Positions 1-10,700 are shown, counted from the first letter of the stretch. The stretch: DNA of 64,000 nt from Citrobacter portucalensis (GCF_002042885.1 NZ_MVFY01000006.1:233972-297971); one strand, 5' to 3'. Numbers and translations are program-made. The notes: a model not told the origin generated them from the sequence alone.

Positions 1-1344
1 GTGATGATCGCCATGGCACTGTCGTGTCGCCCTGCGGTTTTAATTGCCGATGAGCCGACGACCGCGCTGGATGTCACCATTCAGGCGCAGATCCTGCAAC
101 TGATAAAAGTGTTGCAGCAGGATATGTCGATGGGAGTGATCTTCATTACCCACGATATGGGCGTTGTGGCGGATATTGCTGACCGCGTGCTGGTGATGTA
201 TCAGGGCGAGGCGGTAGAAACCGGCAGCGTTGAACAGATTTTTCACGCTCCCCAGCATCCCTATACCAAAGCGCTGTTGGCAGCCGTGCCGCAGCTTGGG
301 GCGATGAACGGGCATGAGCTTCCGCGCCGTTTCCCGCTCATTTCATTGCACGATCCCAGTCATGTAGAACCGCAGACCGAGCAGGACACCGTGGTTGAAG
401 GCGAGCCTATCCTACGGGTACGTAATCTGGTGACGCGTTTTCCTCTGCGCAGCGGCATTCTAAATCGCGTGACTCGCGAGGTGCATGCAGTGGAAAACGT
501 CAGCTTTGACCTGTGGCCGGGAGAAACGCTCTCACTGGTGGGGGAGTCGGGCTGCGGGAAATCCACCACCGGGCGGGCGCTGCTGCGCCTGGTTGAGTCT
601 CAGCGTGGGGAAATCATTTTCAACGGACAGCGTATTGATACCCTTGCTGCCAGCAAGTTGCAGCCGCTGCGTCGGGATATTCAGTTTATCTTCCAGGATC
701 CGTATGCCTCGCTCGATCCGCGCCAGACCGTGGGATATTCCATTCTGGAGCCGCTACGGGTACATGGGTTATTGCAGGGCGATGCGGGATCAAAACGGGT
801 TGCATGGTTGTTGGAACGTGTAGGCTTGCTACCTGAGCATGCCTGGCGCTATCCGCACGAGTTTTCCGGCGGTCAGCGTCAACGTATCTGTATTGCACGG
901 GCATTGGCGCTCAATCCCAAAGTGATTATTGCCGATGAATCTGTCTCGGCGCTGGATGTTTCAATTCGCGGGCAAATCATCAATCTGATGCTCGATCTGC
1001 AGCGAGAATTGGGTATCGCATACCTGTTTATTTCCCACGATATGGCGGTAGTGGAACGGATCAGTCATCGTGTGGCGGTAATGTATCTGGGGCAGATCGT
1101 TGAGATAGGCACCCGACGGGCGGTGTTTGAAAATCCGCAACATCCGTACACTCGCAAGCTGATGGCAGCAGTTCCGGTCGCCGATCCATCCCATCACCGT
1201 CCCCAGCGCGTGCTGTTGTCGGACGATATCCCCAGCAATATTCGTAAACGTGGCGAAGAGATTTCCCCCGTATCACTCCAGTTAGTTGGTCCGGGGCATT
1301 ATGTTGCGCGTCCGCTACCAGAAAATGCGCTTTCGCGTTTATAA
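1..1344 (+). CDS. gsiA: Glutathione ABC importer ATP-binding protein GsiA (C-terminal part)
   Basis: ATPase subunit that powers glutathione uptake through GsiBCD. The window opens inside the gene. The visible 447 residues hold the end of the first ABC domain (DEPTTALD Walker B near nt 49-72) and the whole second ABC domain, with Walker [10 protein letters not shown] near nt 540-566, signature SGGQRQR near nt 868-888 and the ADESVSALD Walker B near nt 931-957. E. coli GsiA has about 623 residues and two fused ABC domains, so roughly 175 N-terminal residues lie upstream. The C-terminal oligopeptide-transporter extension after each ABC domain is present. gsiB starts 28 bp downstream on the same strand, which fits one operon. 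The true start is not in the window. Confidence 0.95.
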   Translation: MMIAMALSCRPAVLIADEPTTALDVTIQAQILQLIKVLQQDMSMGVIFITHDMGVVADIADRVLVMYQGEAVETGSVEQIFHAPQHPYTKALLAAVPQLGAMNGHELPRRFPLISLHDPSHVEPQTEQDTVVEGEPILRVRNLVTRFPLRSGILNRVTREVHAVENVSFDLWPGETLSLVGESGCGKSTTGRALLRLVESQRGEIIFNGQRIDTLAASKLQPLRRDIQFIFQDPYASLDPRQTVGYSILEPLRVHGLLQGDAGSKRVAWLLERVGLLPEHAWRYPHEFSGGQRQRICIARALALNPKVIIADESVSALDVSIRGQIINLMLDLQRELGIAYLFISHDMAVVERISHRVAVMYLGQIVEIGTRRAVFENPQHPYTRKLMAAVPVADPSHHRPQRVLLSDDIPSNIRKRGEEISPVSLQLVGPGHYVARPLPENALSRL

Positions 1345-1372
1345 CAGGCAGGCAGGGTTTAAGGAGAATAAC

Positions 1373-2911
1373 ATGACAAAAATTGTTGCTCGAAAATGGC
1401 TGGTTGCTGTGGGAGTGGCCTCTGCACTGGCCGCATCGCCTGGCTGGGCCGCCAAAGATGTAGTGGTGGCCGTGGGATCCAATTTCACGACGCTCGACCC
1501 CTATGACGCGAATGACACGTTGTCACAGGCGGTAGCGAAGTCGTTTTATCAGGGGCTGTTTGGTCTTGATAAAGAGATGAAACTGAAAAATGTGCTCGCG
1601 GAGAGTTATACGGTTTCTGATGATGGGCTGACCTATACCCTTAAGCTGCGCCAGGGCGTGAAGTTTCAGGATGGAACCGACTTCAATGCCGATGCGGTAA
1701 AAGCTAACCTCGATCGGGCCAGTAACCCGGAAAACCATCTGAAACGTTACAACCTGTATAAGAATATCGATAAAACCGAAGTCGTCGATCCGTCGACGGT
1801 GAAGATTACGCTGAAACAGCCGTTCTCTGCCTTTATCAATATTCTGGCGCACCCGGCAACGGCGATGATTTCTCCCGCCGCGCTGGAAAAATACGGTAAA
1901 GAGATCGGTTTCCATCCTGTGGGGACCGGGCCGTACCAGCTTGATACCTGGAATCAGACGGATTTTGTGAAGGTTAAGAAGTTCGCGGGCTACTGGCAGC
2001 AAGGGTTGCCAAAGCTGGATACGATTACCTGGCGTCCGGTGACCGACAACAACACGCGTGCGGCCATGCTGCAAACTGGGGAAGCGCAGTTTGCCTTCCC
2101 GATCCCATACGAGCAGGCGTCGCTGTTGGCGAAGAACAAAAACCTGGAACTGGTGGCCAGTCCGTCTATTATGCAGCGTTACATCAGCATGAACGTCACG
2201 CAAAAACCGTTCGACAACCCGAAGGTGCGTGAAGCGCTGAATTATGCCATCAACCGCCAGGCGCTGGTGAAAGTGGCTTTTGCTGGTTACGCGACGCCGG
2301 CAACCGGCGTTATCCCCCCGTCGATAGCCTATGCGCAAAGCTATACGCCGTGGCCCTACGACCCGGCGAAAGCGCGCGAACTGCTGAAAGAAGCAGGTTA
2401 TCCGAACGGTTTTACCACTACGCTATGGTCTTCGCATAACCACAGTACCGCGCAGAAAGTGCTGCAATTTACCCAGCAGCAGCTGGCGCAGGTGGGCATT
2501 AAGGCTCAGGTAACAGCGATGGATGCCGGTCAGCGCGCCGCGGAAGTTGAAGGGAAAGCGCAGAAAGAGAGCGGGGTACGGATGTTCTACACCGGCTGGT
2601 CGGCGTCTACGGGCGAAGCTGACTGGGCGCTGTCACCGCTGTTTGCATCACAAAACTGGCCGCCAACTTTGTTTAATACGGCGTTCTACAGCAATAAGCA
2701 GGTGGACAGTGATTTAGCGGCAGCGTTGCAAACTAACGATCCGGCGCAGAAAGCGAAGCTGTACAAAGACGCGCAGGATATTATCTGGAAAGAGTCGCCG
2801 TGGATCCCGCTGGTGGTGGAAAAACTGATTTCGGCACACAGTACCCGGTTGACCGGGTTCTGGATTATGCCGGATACCGGATTTAGTTTTGATGATGCGG
2901 ATTTAAAATAA
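1373..2911 (+). CDS. gsiB: Glutathione-binding periplasmic protein GsiB
   Basis: Periplasmic solute-binding protein (SBP family 5) that delivers glutathione to the GsiCD permease. I chose the ATG at 1373 because a good Shine-Dalgarno (AAGGAGAA) sits just upstream and the product opens with a lysine-rich signal peptide ending near GWAA. An upstream in-frame start at 1286 would overlap gsiA and add a non-signal extension. The resulting 512 residues equal the E. coli length. The family motif region around [17 protein letters not shown] is clear. It is the second gene of gsiABCD. Confidence 0.96.
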   Translation: MTKIVARKWLVAVGVASALAASPGWAAKDVVVAVGSNFTTLDPYDANDTLSQAVAKSFYQGLFGLDKEMKLKNVLAESYTVSDDGLTYTLKLRQGVKFQDGTDFNADAVKANLDRASNPENHLKRYNLYKNIDKTEVVDPSTVKITLKQPFSAFINILAHPATAMISPAALEKYGKEIGFHPVGTGPYQLDTWNQTDFVKVKKFAGYWQQGLPKLDTITWRPVTDNNTRAAMLQTGEAQFAFPIPYEQASLLAKNKNLELVASPSIMQRYISMNVTQKPFDNPKVREALNYAINRQALVKVAFAGYATPATGVIPPSIAYAQSYTPWPYDPAKARELLKEAGYPNGFTTTLWSSHNHSTAQKVLQFTQQQLAQVGIKAQVTAMDAGQRAAEVEGKAQKESGVRMFYTGWSASTGEADWALSPLFASQNWPPTLFNTAFYSNKQVDSDLAAALQTNDPAQKAKLYKDAQDIIWKESPWIPLVVEKLISAHSTRLTGFWIMPDTGFSFDDADLK

Positions 2912-2921
2912 GCTATGCATT

Positions 2922-2943
2922 CGGCCCCTTAGCACAGGGGCCG
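2922..2943 (+). other. Intercistronic stem-loop between gsiB and gsiC
   Basis: Perfect 8-bp arms CGGCCCCT (2922-2929) and AGGGGCCG (2936-2943) with a 6-nt loop lie between gsiB and the gsiC ribosome site. There is no T-run. Stem-loops after a binding-protein gene commonly protect its mRNA and lower downstream expression. That role is inference here. Confidence 0.6.
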
Positions 2944-2957
2944 ACGAAGGGAGCCTG

Positions 2958-3878
2958 ATGCTTAACTATGTTTTCAAGCGCCTGCTGGGGTTGATTCCAA
3001 CTCTGTTGATTGTTGCGGTGCTGGTATTTTTATTTGTTCACCTGCTACCCGGCGATCCGGCCCGGCTGATTGCCGGACCGGAAGCTGACGCCGAGGTTAT
3101 TGAACTGGTGCGCAAGCAGCTGGGTCTGGACCAGCCGCTGCATGTTCAGTTCTGGCATTACATGACTAACGTGTTGCAAGGCGATTTTGGCACCTCGATG
3201 GTTTCTCGTCGCCCGGTTTCTGAAGAGATAGCCAGTCGTTTTATGCCATCACTATGGCTGACTATTGCCAGTATGGCGTGGGCGGTATTGTTTGGTATGA
3301 CGGCGGGGATCATTGCTGCCGTATGGCGCAATCGCTGGCCGGACAGATTAAGCATGACGCTGGCGGTCACCGGGATCTCGTTCCCGGCGTTTGCGCTTGG
3401 CATGCTGCTGATGCAGATATTCTCCGTTGAACTCGGTTGGTTGCCTACCGTGGGCGCAGACACCTGGCTTCACTACATCCTCCCGTCTATTACGCTGGGT
3501 GCGGCGGTGGCTGCGGTGTTAGCTCGATTTACTCGCGCCTCGTTTGTTGATGTGCTCAGCGAAGATTATATGCGCACCGCGCGGGCTAAAGGGGTGAGTG
3601 AAACTTGGGTAGTGTTAAAACATGGTCTGCGTAATGCGATGATCCCGGTGGTCACCATGATGGGACTACAGTTTGGCTTTTTGCTTGGTGGTTCAATCGT
3701 GGTTGAGAAGGTGTTCAATTGGCCCGGGCTTGGGCGGCTGTTGGTGGACTCCGTCGAAATGCGCGACTACCCGGTGATTCAGGCCGAGGTGCTGTTGTTT
3801 TCTCTGGAATTTATTCTTATTAACTTAGTGGTGGATGTGCTCTACGCTGCCATTAATCCGGCTATCAGGTACAAGTAA
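2958..3878 (+). CDS. gsiC: Glutathione ABC importer permease GsiC
   Basis: Inner-membrane permease subunit of the glutathione importer, 306 residues, as in E. coli. The N-terminal segment after MLNYVFKRL is the first membrane helix, typical of DppB/OppB-type permeases. The cytoplasmic EAA loop is visible near [16 protein letters not shown] (about residues 196-211). A GGGAG-type Shine-Dalgarno precedes the ATG. It is followed 2 bp later by gsiD, so the two permeases are probably translationally coupled. Confidence 0.96.
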   Translation: MLNYVFKRLLGLIPTLLIVAVLVFLFVHLLPGDPARLIAGPEADAEVIELVRKQLGLDQPLHVQFWHYMTNVLQGDFGTSMVSRRPVSEEIASRFMPSLWLTIASMAWAVLFGMTAGIIAAVWRNRWPDRLSMTLAVTGISFPAFALGMLLMQIFSVELGWLPTVGADTWLHYILPSITLGAAVAAVLARFTRASFVDVLSEDYMRTARAKGVSETWVVLKHGLRNAMIPVVTMMGLQFGFLLGGSIVVEKVFNWPGLGRLLVDSVEMRDYPVIQAEVLLFSLEFILINLVVDVLYAAINPAIRYK

Positions 3879-3880
3879 GG

Positions 3881-4792
3881 ATGCGATTTTTTAACTGGCG
3901 CCGACAGGCGATTTTAAATGCGATGCCCCTTGTTAAGCCAGAGCAGATACGCACACCGTGGCATGAGTTCTGGCGTCGGTTCCGTCGACAGCACATGGCG
4001 ATGGTCGCTGGGCTGTTTGTATTGCTCCTGATCGTGGTAGCGATTTTTGCCCGCTGGCTGACGCCATTTGATGCCGAGAATTACTTCGATTATGACCGTC
4101 TGAATGACGGGCCATCGATGCTGCACTGGTTTGGCGTTGACTCACTGGGACGGGATATCTTTAGCCGCGTGCTGGTTGGGGCGCAAATCTCGCTGGCGGC
4201 AGGGGTCTTTGCCGTATTTATTGGCGCGGCGATTGGTACGGTTCTGGGTCTGCTGGCGGGGTACTACGAAGGCTGGTGGGATCGACTGATCATGCGAATC
4301 TGCGATGTGCTGTTCGCCTTTCCGGGGATATTGCTGGCGATAGCCGTGGTCGCTGTGCTGGGCAGCGGTATTGCTAACGTGATCATTGCCGTGGCCATTT
4401 TCTCCATTCCAGCCTTCGCGCGCCTGGTGCGTGGGAATACGCTGGTGCTGAAGCAACAGACGTTTATTGAGTCTGCGCGTAGTATTGGTGCCAGCGATGC
4501 GACCATCATCTTCAACCATATTCTGCCTGGAACGGTCTCATCGATCGTGGTCTTTTTTACCATGCGAATTGGCACGTCGATCATCTCTGCCGCGAGCCTG
4601 TCATTTCTGGGATTAGGCGCACAGCCGCCGACGCCGGAGTGGGGGGCAATGCTTAATGAAGCGCGCGCTGATATGGTGATCGCACCGCACGTGGCGATTT
4701 TCCCGGCGGTAGCGATATTCCTGACTGTGCTGGCGTTTAACTTACTGGGAGATGGTCTGCGTGACGCGCTGGACCCGAAGATAAAAGGGTAA
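3881..4792 (+). CDS. gsiD: Glutathione ABC importer permease GsiD
   Basis: Second permease of the glutathione importer, 303 residues, DppC/OppC type. The N-terminal cytoplasmic stretch is followed by a strong hydrophobic helix ([17 protein letters not shown]), and the EAA-like loop is near [13 protein letters not shown]. It is the last gene of the gsi operon and is followed by a REP element. In E. coli K-12 two c-di-GMP genes (pdeI and dgcI) lie between gsiD and rimO. They are absent here. Confidence 0.96.
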   Translation: MRFFNWRRQAILNAMPLVKPEQIRTPWHEFWRRFRRQHMAMVAGLFVLLLIVVAIFARWLTPFDAENYFDYDRLNDGPSMLHWFGVDSLGRDIFSRVLVGAQISLAAGVFAVFIGAAIGTVLGLLAGYYEGWWDRLIMRICDVLFAFPGILLAIAVVAVLGSGIANVIIAVAIFSIPAFARLVRGNTLVLKQQTFIESARSIGASDATIIFNHILPGTVSSIVVFFTMRIGTSIISAASLSFLGLGAQPPTPEWGAMLNEARADMVIAPHVAIFPAVAIFLTVLAFNLLGDGLRDALDPKIKG

Positions 4793-4793
4793 A

Positions 4794-4870
4794 CCGTAGG
4801 CCTGATAAGACGCTTCAGCGTCGCCATCAGGCATTGCCGGATGCGGCATAAATGCCTTATCCGGCCTACG
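4794..4870. repeat. REP/BIME-type palindromic repeat between gsiD and rimO
   Basis: Two REP-like units in opposite orientation: CCGTAGGCCTGATAAG at the left and CTTATCCGGCCTACG at the right, with TGCCGGATGCGGC inside. It sits between the convergent ends of gsiD and rimO. Related units occur at 17125-17205, 33036-33128 and 54783-54856. Confidence 0.85.
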
Positions 4871-4884
4871 TTGGGTTACGCTAA

Positions 4885-6192
4885 TTAAACGCGGGTGCCC
4901 CACAGATCGTATTCATCTGCGTTTTCGACCTTCACGCGGATGATATCGCCAGGTTTCACCTTGGTTTCACCATTCAGGTATACCGCGCCGTCGATTTCTG
5001 GAGCATCAGCCATGCTACGACCAATTGCGCCTTCTTCGTCAACTTCATCAACGATAACCAGAATCTCGCGGCCCACTTTCTCTTGCAAACGTTCAGCAGA
5101 GATCTGCTGCTGCAATTGCATAAAGCGGTTCCAGCGTTCTTCTTTCACCTCTTCCGGGATTTGATCCGGCAGGTCATTAGCGCCAGCGCCTTCTACCGGG
5201 CTGTATTTAAAGCAGCCCACGCGATCCAGACGCGCTTCCTTCAGGAAGTCGAGCAACATCTGGAAGTCTTCTTCCGTTTCACCCGGGAAACCAACAATGA
5301 AAGTGGATCGCAACGTCAGTTCAGGGCAGATTTCACGCCACTGCTTGATGCGCGCCAGCTGTCTGTCCACGGAGCCCGGGCGTTTCATCAGTTTAAGAAT
5401 ACGCGGGCTGGCATGCTGTAACGGGATGTCCAGATACGGCAGGATTTTGCCTTCCGCCATCAGCGGGATCACATCATCAACGTGCGGGTAAGGGTAGACG
5501 TAATGCAGGCGCGTCCAGATCCCCAGTTTTGATAACTGTTCGCACAGATCAACCATGCTGGTTTTGACCGGCTCGCCGTTATGGAAACCGGTACGATGCT
5601 TCACATCTACACCGTACGCAGAGGTATCCTGAGAGATTACCAGAATCTCTTTCACGCCCGCATCGACCAGACGCTTGGCTTCGCTGAGGACGTCGCCAAT
5701 CGGACGGCTCACCAGATCGCCGCGCATGGAGGGAATAATGCAGAACGTGCAGCGGTGGTTACAGCCCTCGGAAATCTTCAGATAGGCGTAATGGCGAGGA
5801 GTCAGCTTGACGCCCTGCTCAGGAACCAGACTCTGGAACGGGTTGTGTTTTGGTTTTGGCACATAGTGGTGAACGTGCTCCAGAACCTGTTCATAGCTAT
5901 GCGGCCCGGTGATTTCCAGCACCTTCGGGTGGACTTCACGGATCTGATCGACTTTCGCGCCCAGACAGCCGGTGACGATCACCTTACCGTTCTCGTTCAG
6001 CGCTTCGCCAATTGCTTCCAGGGACTCCTGAACCGCACTGTCGATAAAGCCGCAGGTATTAACGATAACCATATCCGCGTCGTCGTAGCTTGGCACAACA
6101 TCATAGCCTTCGGTACGAAGTTCGGTCAGGATGCGCTCAGAATCGACGAGGTTTTTCGGACAACCTAGTGATATAAAACCAATTTTTGCCAT
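4885..6192 (-). CDS. rimO: Ribosomal protein uS12 methylthiotransferase RimO
   Basis: Radical-SAM enzyme that adds a methylthio group to the conserved aspartate of ribosomal protein S12. The 435 residues hold the N-terminal UPF0004 cysteines (Cys11, Cys47, Cys76), the radical-SAM motif CNHRCTFC (Cys144, Cys148, Cys151) and a C-terminal TRAM domain. It is about six residues shorter at the N-terminus than E. coli RimO (441). No in-frame upstream start was seen, and only a weak ribosome site precedes this ATG. A TATAAT hexamer lies about 35 bp upstream on the same strand. Confidence 0.95.
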   Translation of the reverse strand: MAKIGFISLGCPKNLVDSERILTELRTEGYDVVPSYDDADMVIVNTCGFIDSAVQESLEAIGEALNENGKVIVTGCLGAKVDQIREVHPKVLEITGPHSYEQVLEHVHHYVPKPKHNPFQSLVPEQGVKLTPRHYAYLKISEGCNHRCTFCIIPSMRGDLVSRPIGDVLSEAKRLVDAGVKEILVISQDTSAYGVDVKHRTGFHNGEPVKTSMVDLCEQLSKLGIWTRLHYVYPYPHVDDVIPLMAEGKILPYLDIPLQHASPRILKLMKRPGSVDRQLARIKQWREICPELTLRSTFIVGFPGETEEDFQMLLDFLKEARLDRVGCFKYSPVEGAGANDLPDQIPEEVKEERWNRFMQLQQQISAERLQEKVGREILVIVDEVDEEGAIGRSMADAPEIDGAVYLNGETKVKPGDIIRVKVENADEYDLWGTRV

Positions 6193-6411
6193 TTTCTTAT
6201 ACTGTACATTGCTCGTAATCGGGGGATTATACAGATGCCTTCACGGTACATCTATATCTGATCAGCATAAGACGGAGAGAATAAAGAGCGATACCTATAA
6301 AGAGTAGATCGGTCAGTGAAAGGTGTTTAGTGAGTCTAATTCCGGCTTTAAGTGCCGCTTCTTGGCTATAGGCACTCATTATCGTAAATTTTATCTCGTC
6401 GAGCGTTACTA

Positions 6412-6609
6412 ATGAGGTTAAATTTGAAAGATATTGTTTTGAAGTCGAAACTTGAAATGGCTAAAACTCTTTATGCTAATGGTGTGAGTTTATATTATAT
6501 CTCGCTTGCCACAGGCTTAAGTTGGCGTGTATTAATGACAGAATTAACGTTTATCGCCAGTCATGAAAATATTCGACAAAAAGCTAACGCTCACGTACCC
6601 AAACTTTAA
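6412..6609 (+). CDS. Small putative helix-turn-helix protein (65 aa)
   Basis: I do not recognise this gene. The predicted basic 65-residue protein contains a stretch from about residue 15 to 42 (AKTLYANGVSLYYISLATGL) that reads like the helix-turn-helix of resolvase- or transposase-type DNA-binding domains: helix, Gly-Val-Ser turn, then a second helix ending in GLS. No other domain fits in the length. The start is uncertain: the ATG at 6412 has a weak ribosome site and a TTG at 6424 is an alternative. It ends 51 bp before the second glycogen phosphorylase on the same strand, so cotranscription is plausible. The surrounding DNA is more AT-rich than the neighbouring core genes. It could be a small regulator of the downstream gene, but that is inference. 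Confidence 0.5.
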   Translation: MRLNLKDIVLKSKLEMAKTLYANGVSLYYISLATGLSWRVLMTELTFIASHENIRQKANAHVPKL

Positions 6610-6660
6610 ATAATTCACCTGTCTATTACCATCCTACAAAATTTGAAAGGTAACGTTAAT

Positions 6661-9111
6661 ATGTATATTTCGCCACTTCCGGTCGTCACGGACTCTGATG
6701 TTGATAAACTTAGAGATGATATTGCTAATAAACTTTTATTCATAATTGGCAAAGATCCCGCAATCGCCACGAAACGGGAGTGGCTTAATGCGACGTTATA
6801 TGCGGTACGCGATCGGATGGTCGAGCGCTGGCACCGTTCTAATCGGGCGCAATTCTCTCAGGATGCGCGCCAGGTATATTATCTGTCGATGGAATTTTTA
6901 ATTGGTCGTACGCTATCCAATGCATTGCTCTCTTTAGGTATTTATGACGAAGTCAGAAGCGCGCTGGAGGCAATGGGGCTTGAACTGGAAGAACTGATTG
7001 ACGAAGAAAACGATCCCGGATTAGGTAATGGTGGTCTCGGTCGTCTGGCGGCCTGCTTCCTTGATTCACTGGCGACGCTTGGGTTGCCGGGATGTGGATA
7101 CGGTATTCGTTATAACTACGGTATGTTCAAACAAAATATCGTTAACGGTGTACAAAAAGAGTCGCTCGATTATTGGCTGGAATACGGTAATCCATGGGAG
7201 TTTAAACGTCATAATACGCATTATAAAGTACGTTTTGGCGGGCGTGTTCAACAGGAGGGGAATAAAACCCGCTGGCTTGAAACCGAGGATATTCTGGCCG
7301 TGGCGCATGATCAAATTATTCCAGGTTATGCGACGGACACGACTAATACGTTACGCTTGTGGAACGTGCAGGTGAATAGCGAAGTTAATGCGGGCAAACT
7401 GAATCAGCAGGACGACTTTGCTACTGAAGTGGAAAACAAATACCACTTCGATCGTATCTCGCGGGTTTTGTACCCGGATGATTCCACCGATGCGGGGCGT
7501 GAATTGCGTTTACGCCAGGCCTATTTCCTGGCCTCGGCGACGATTCAGGATATTCTGAGTCGTCATTATCAGTTGTACAAAACTTACGACAATCTGGCCG
7601 ATAAAATTGCGATTCACCTTAATGATACGCATCCGGTACTGGCGATCCCTGAGTTGATGCGTTTATTGATTGATCATCATCAGTTTAGTTGGGATAACGC
7701 GTTTGACGTGACTTGTCAGATTTTTTCTTATACCAACCATACGTTGATGAGTGAGGCGCTGGAGACCTGGCCAGTAGAAATGCTAAGTCGAATTTTGCCG
7801 CGCCATTTGCAGATTATTTTTGAGATTAACGATCGTTTTCTGAAGACCTTACAGGAACGTTATCGTAATGACAGCGATCTGCTAAAACGTGTGTCGTTAA
7901 TTGATGAGTCCAATGGTCGTGTGGTGCGTATGGCCTGGCTGGCGGTAGTTGTCAGTCATAAGGTAAACGGCGTGTCGGCATTGCATTCAAAACTGATGAC
8001 CGAATCACTGTTTGCAGATTTTGCGAATATTTTTCCCCTGCGTTTCACCAACGTAACCAATGGTGTGACTGCGCGTCGTTGGCTGGCGCTGGCGAATCCA
8101 CCGCTTGCCAAAGTGCTGGACGAAAATATCGGTGACAGCTGGCGGACTAAATTAATGCAGTTGGGCGAGCTGAAGCTGTTTATAGATTATCCGTCGGTGA
8201 ATGAGGCTGTGCATCGTGCGAAACGTAACAATAAGCAGCGACTGGCGCACCATATTGCCACCCACTATGGCGTGGTGGTGAATCCTGATGCGCTGTTTGA
8301 TGTGCAGGTGAAACGCATCCACGAGTACAAGCGGCAACTCATGAATGTGCTCCACGTTATTACACGCTATAACCGAATTAAAGCCGCGCCGGATGCCAAC
8401 TGGGTACCGCGAGTGAATATCTTTGCCGGAAAAGCAGCCTCCTCTTATCACATGGCAAAACAAATTATTCGCTTGATTAACGATGTGGCGCAGTTAGTCA
8501 ATAACGATCCGCAGATTGGCGGCAAACTGAAAGTAGTGTTTATCCCGGATTACAGCGTCAGTCTCGCTCAGCTAATTATTCCGGCAGCCGATCTGTCAGA
8601 GCAAATTTCCCTGGCCGGGACGGAAGCCTCCGGGACCAGCAATATGAAATTCGGTATGAATGGTGCGCTCACTATCGGTACGCTCGACGGTGCGAATATC
8701 GAAATGCGCGAATACGTTGGGGAAGATAACATCTTTATCTTTGGCAATACGGCGAATCAGGTTGAAACTCTGCGACGTGATGGCTATGACCCGAGGCACA
8801 TCTTTGAAAAGGATGAGGAACTTCATCAGGTGCTGACGCAAATCGGTACGGGGATGTTTAGTCCGCAGGAGCCAGGGCGTTATAGGGAGGTGTTGGATTC
8901 ATTGATTAACTTCGGCGACTACTATCAGGTGTTGGCAGATTACCGCAGCTATGTAGATTGTCAGGATGCGGTGGACGAGTTGTATCGTACTCCCCGGGAG
9001 TGGACGACAAAAACCATGCATAATATTGCTAACATGGGGTATTTCTCGTCGGACAGAACGGTTCAGGAATATGCCGACCATATCTGGCGCATAGCAAAAA
9101 TACGCGTGTAG
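6661..9111 (+). CDS. Glycogen/alpha-glucan phosphorylase, GlgP paralogue
   Basis: Glycosyltransferase family 35 phosphorylase, releasing glucose-1-phosphate from glycogen or maltodextrin. The 816 residues match the GlgP length (about 815) and are closely GlgP-like throughout: [20 protein letters not shown] (about 125-144), HLNDTHPVL, and the pyridoxal-phosphate segment [10 protein letters not shown] with the cofactor lysine at residue 663. Start chosen at ATG 6661 because a GAAAGG ribosome site lies 10 nt upstream. A TTG at 6643 would put that site inside the gene. In E. coli glgP belongs to the glgBXCAP operon elsewhere, so this is probably a second copy. It sits between rimO and bssR with no other glycogen gene nearby. 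Substrate preference cannot be read from sequence. Confidence 0.9.
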   Translation: MYISPLPVVTDSDVDKLRDDIANKLLFIIGKDPAIATKREWLNATLYAVRDRMVERWHRSNRAQFSQDARQVYYLSMEFLIGRTLSNALLSLGIYDEVRSALEAMGLELEELIDEENDPGLGNGGLGRLAACFLDSLATLGLPGCGYGIRYNYGMFKQNIVNGVQKESLDYWLEYGNPWEFKRHNTHYKVRFGGRVQQEGNKTRWLETEDILAVAHDQIIPGYATDTTNTLRLWNVQVNSEVNAGKLNQQDDFATEVENKYHFDRISRVLYPDDSTDAGRELRLRQAYFLASATIQDILSRHYQLYKTYDNLADKIAIHLNDTHPVLAIPELMRLLIDHHQFSWDNAFDVTCQIFSYTNHTLMSEALETWPVEMLSRILPRHLQIIFEINDRFLKTLQERYRNDSDLLKRVSLIDESNGRVVRMAWLAVVVSHKVNGVSALHSKLMTESLFADFANIFPLRFTNVTNGVTARRWLALANPPLAKVLDENIGDSWRTKLMQLGELKLFIDYPSVNEAVHRAKRNNKQRLAHHIATHYGVVVNPDALFDVQVKRIHEYKRQLMNVLHVITRYNRIKAAPDANWVPRVNIFAGKAASSYHMAKQIIRLINDVAQLVNNDPQIGGKLKVVFIPDYSVSLAQLIIPAADLSEQISLAGTEASGTSNMKFGMNGALTIGTLDGANIEMREYVGEDNIFIFGNTANQVETLRRDGYDPRHIFEKDEELHQVLTQIGTGMFSPQEPGRYREVLDSLINFGDYYQVLADYRSYVDCQDAVDELYRTPREWTTKTMHNIANMGYFSSDRTVQEYADHIWRIAKIRV

Positions 9112-9128
9112 CCAGTATTTCTAACGCT

Positions 9129-9163
9129 CAGCCTCTCTGGTTTTCATAACAGGGAGGCTGTTT
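9129..9163 (+). terminator. Terminator between the glgP paralogue and the LysR gene
   Basis: Inverted repeat CAGCCTCTCTG (9129-9139) and CAGGGAGGCTG (9150-9160), one G-T pair, followed by TTT. It lies 17 bp after the phosphorylase stop and overlaps the last codons of the convergent LysR gene. Confidence 0.65.
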
Positions 9164-10070
9164 GCAAATCAGCCAGAATAGGTGAGAGGATTTTGTGGGT
9201 ATTACTTTCTTTGCGCGATGAGGCAAACACGCTAAATTGTGGTAAGGGAAACGGAGTGTTTATTTTTTTTAGTCCATACAGGTGAGCGTGTGTTTCAAAT
9301 ACCTTTTCCGGGATTACCCCTAAACAATGTGTATTGGACACAATCGTCAGAATCGCCGTAAACGATGAGGTAAGCAGGCAGCGTTCTCCGGTTCTAAATT
9401 TTTTATCCACAATACTGCGATGATAAATGATTTTCTCATTCTTAGTATTGTAACCGACCAGGTTAGCGTTTCTGAATTGCGCTTCACTGATGGTGTTACC
9501 ATATAAAGAATTATTCTGCGAGGCCGCCAGCACCAGGCGCATATCGCATATTTTCTGGCATGAAAGACTTGCTGACTCTACAGAAAAGGTAGAAAAAACG
9601 GCATCTGCCTGACGCATATTCAGCAGTTCAATAATACTCTGTTCATTCAGGTCGGCGGTAAGGTGCAGGAGGCTGATATCGGCGTCAGTCTCGATTATTC
9701 TGGCGGTGACATCTGGAATAACGATAGGGGAAATAAAAGATTCCGTATAAAGCGTTAACCTTTTTTTGGTGGCAGGCGTGGAAAGCGGCATCAGCGTTGA
9801 CAGCTTATCGATAATTGGGATTGTATTATCATACAGTTCATCAGAATAGACCGTCGGTAACAGTGCATTCCCGCTACGGACAAACAGATTATCCCCCATC
9901 ATTTCGCGCAGTTTTCTTAATGACTGGCTGACGGCGGAAGGTGAGATGTTCAGCATGTCAGCGACTCTGGAAATGCTACCCACGCTATAGATCAAACAGA
10001 AAATGGTCAGCAGATTGAGATCTATTTTTGATAGTGTGCGTATCTTTTCTGCATCATTTGCTTTCGACAT
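9144..10070 (-). CDS. LysR-family transcriptional regulator
   Basis: A 308-residue LysR-type regulator. The N-terminal winged helix-turn-helix is visible at about residues 16-75, opening with KIDLNLLTIF and including VADMLNISPSAVSQSLRKL. That opening resembles the LeuO/NodD-like branch. The rest fits a substrate-binding-fold effector domain. A GAGGGG ribosome site precedes the ATG. The gene converges on the glgP paralogue and faces away from bssR. Base composition is clearly AT-richer than the flanking core genes, which suggests acquisition together with the phosphorylase block. Target and ligand are unknown. Confidence 0.85.
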   Translation of the reverse strand: MSKANDAEKIRTLSKIDLNLLTIFCLIYSVGSISRVADMLNISPSAVSQSLRKLREMMGDNLFVRSGNALLPTVYSDELYDNTIPIIDKLSTLMPLSTPATKKRLTLYTESFISPIVIPDVTARIIETDADISLLHLTADLNEQSIIELLNMRQADAVFSTFSVESASLSCQKICDMRLVLAASQNNSLYGNTISEAQFRNANLVGYNTKNEKIIYHRSIVDKKFRTGERCLLTSSFTAILTIVSNTHCLGVIPEKVFETHAHLYGLKKINTPFPLPQFSVFASSRKESNTHKILSPILADLQTASLL

Positions 10071-10290
10071 AGACCCCTCATCATCAACACCATGGCAGTA
10101 ACCACATCAGGTATAGCAAAAAAAGTCAGGCGAGTCAGACACAGAGCGCCTTCGATAAGCGTACCGGATGAAGTTGTAACATTGTAAATTATGTTAATCA
10201 ATTGGGCTTTATTGATGTAGGACATCTATTTGTTCAAAAAACAACCATACTATTAAGTTGCACCATAGTTGGAAAGAGGAGGAACAAAGT

Positions 10291-10674
10291 ATGGTTGTTG
10301 ACAGACTGAGAACCGATCTTCTCAACAAATTGATAAACGCCCGTATCGAACTTGCCGCTTATCTGCAGTTGAGAAAAGCGAAAGGCTACATGTCAGTTAG
10401 CGAGAGCGATCGCCTGCGTGATGTTTTTTTTGCACTGAATCGCGAATTGCACGAGCAATCACGGCTTCACGGTATGCATCTTGATCAGGAAGAGTGGAAT
10501 GCCCTTCATCGTGCTGAAGGGGCGTTAGCCGCCGCCGCGGTTTGTCTTATGAGTGGACATCACGATTGTCCAACGTTTATCGCCGTTAACGCAGAGAAAC
10601 TGGAAAACTGCCTGACAACGCTGACGCTAAGTATCCAGAGTTTGCAATCTTACCCAACGCTGGAACACGTCTGA
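10291..10674 (+). CDS. bssR: Biofilm regulator BssR
   Basis: A 127-residue cytoplasmic protein matching BssR (YliH), known in E. coli to affect biofilm formation and indole-linked signalling. Start at 10291: AGGAGG-like purines (GAGGAGG) lie 8-14 bp upstream, while the in-frame ATG at 10258 lacks a ribosome site. The protein is mostly helical, with no recognised enzymatic motif. It is monocistronic with a strong terminator behind it. Confidence 0.92.
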   Translation: MVVDRLRTDLLNKLINARIELAAYLQLRKAKGYMSVSESDRLRDVFFALNRELHEQSRLHGMHLDQEEWNALHRAEGALAAAAVCLMSGHHDCPTFIAVNAEKLENCLTTLTLSIQSLQSYPTLEHV

Positions 10675-10678
10675 ATCA

Positions 10679-10700
10679 GGGGGAGGGCGCTCCCCCTTTT
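10679..10700 (+). terminator. Rho-independent terminator of bssR
   Basis: Seven-bp GC stem GGGGGAG (10679-10685) with CTCCCCC (10690-10696), 4-nt loop, followed by TTTT, starting 5 bp after the bssR stop codon. Confidence 0.9.

Noticed and set aside
1523..2338. 271-codon open frame on the minus strand
   Set aside because: Antisense to gsiB, no ribosome site or recognisable protein features.
6643..6660. TTG start six codons upstream for the glycogen phosphorylase
   Set aside because: It would place the GAAAGG ribosome site inside the coding region. The ATG at 6661 has that site at proper spacing.
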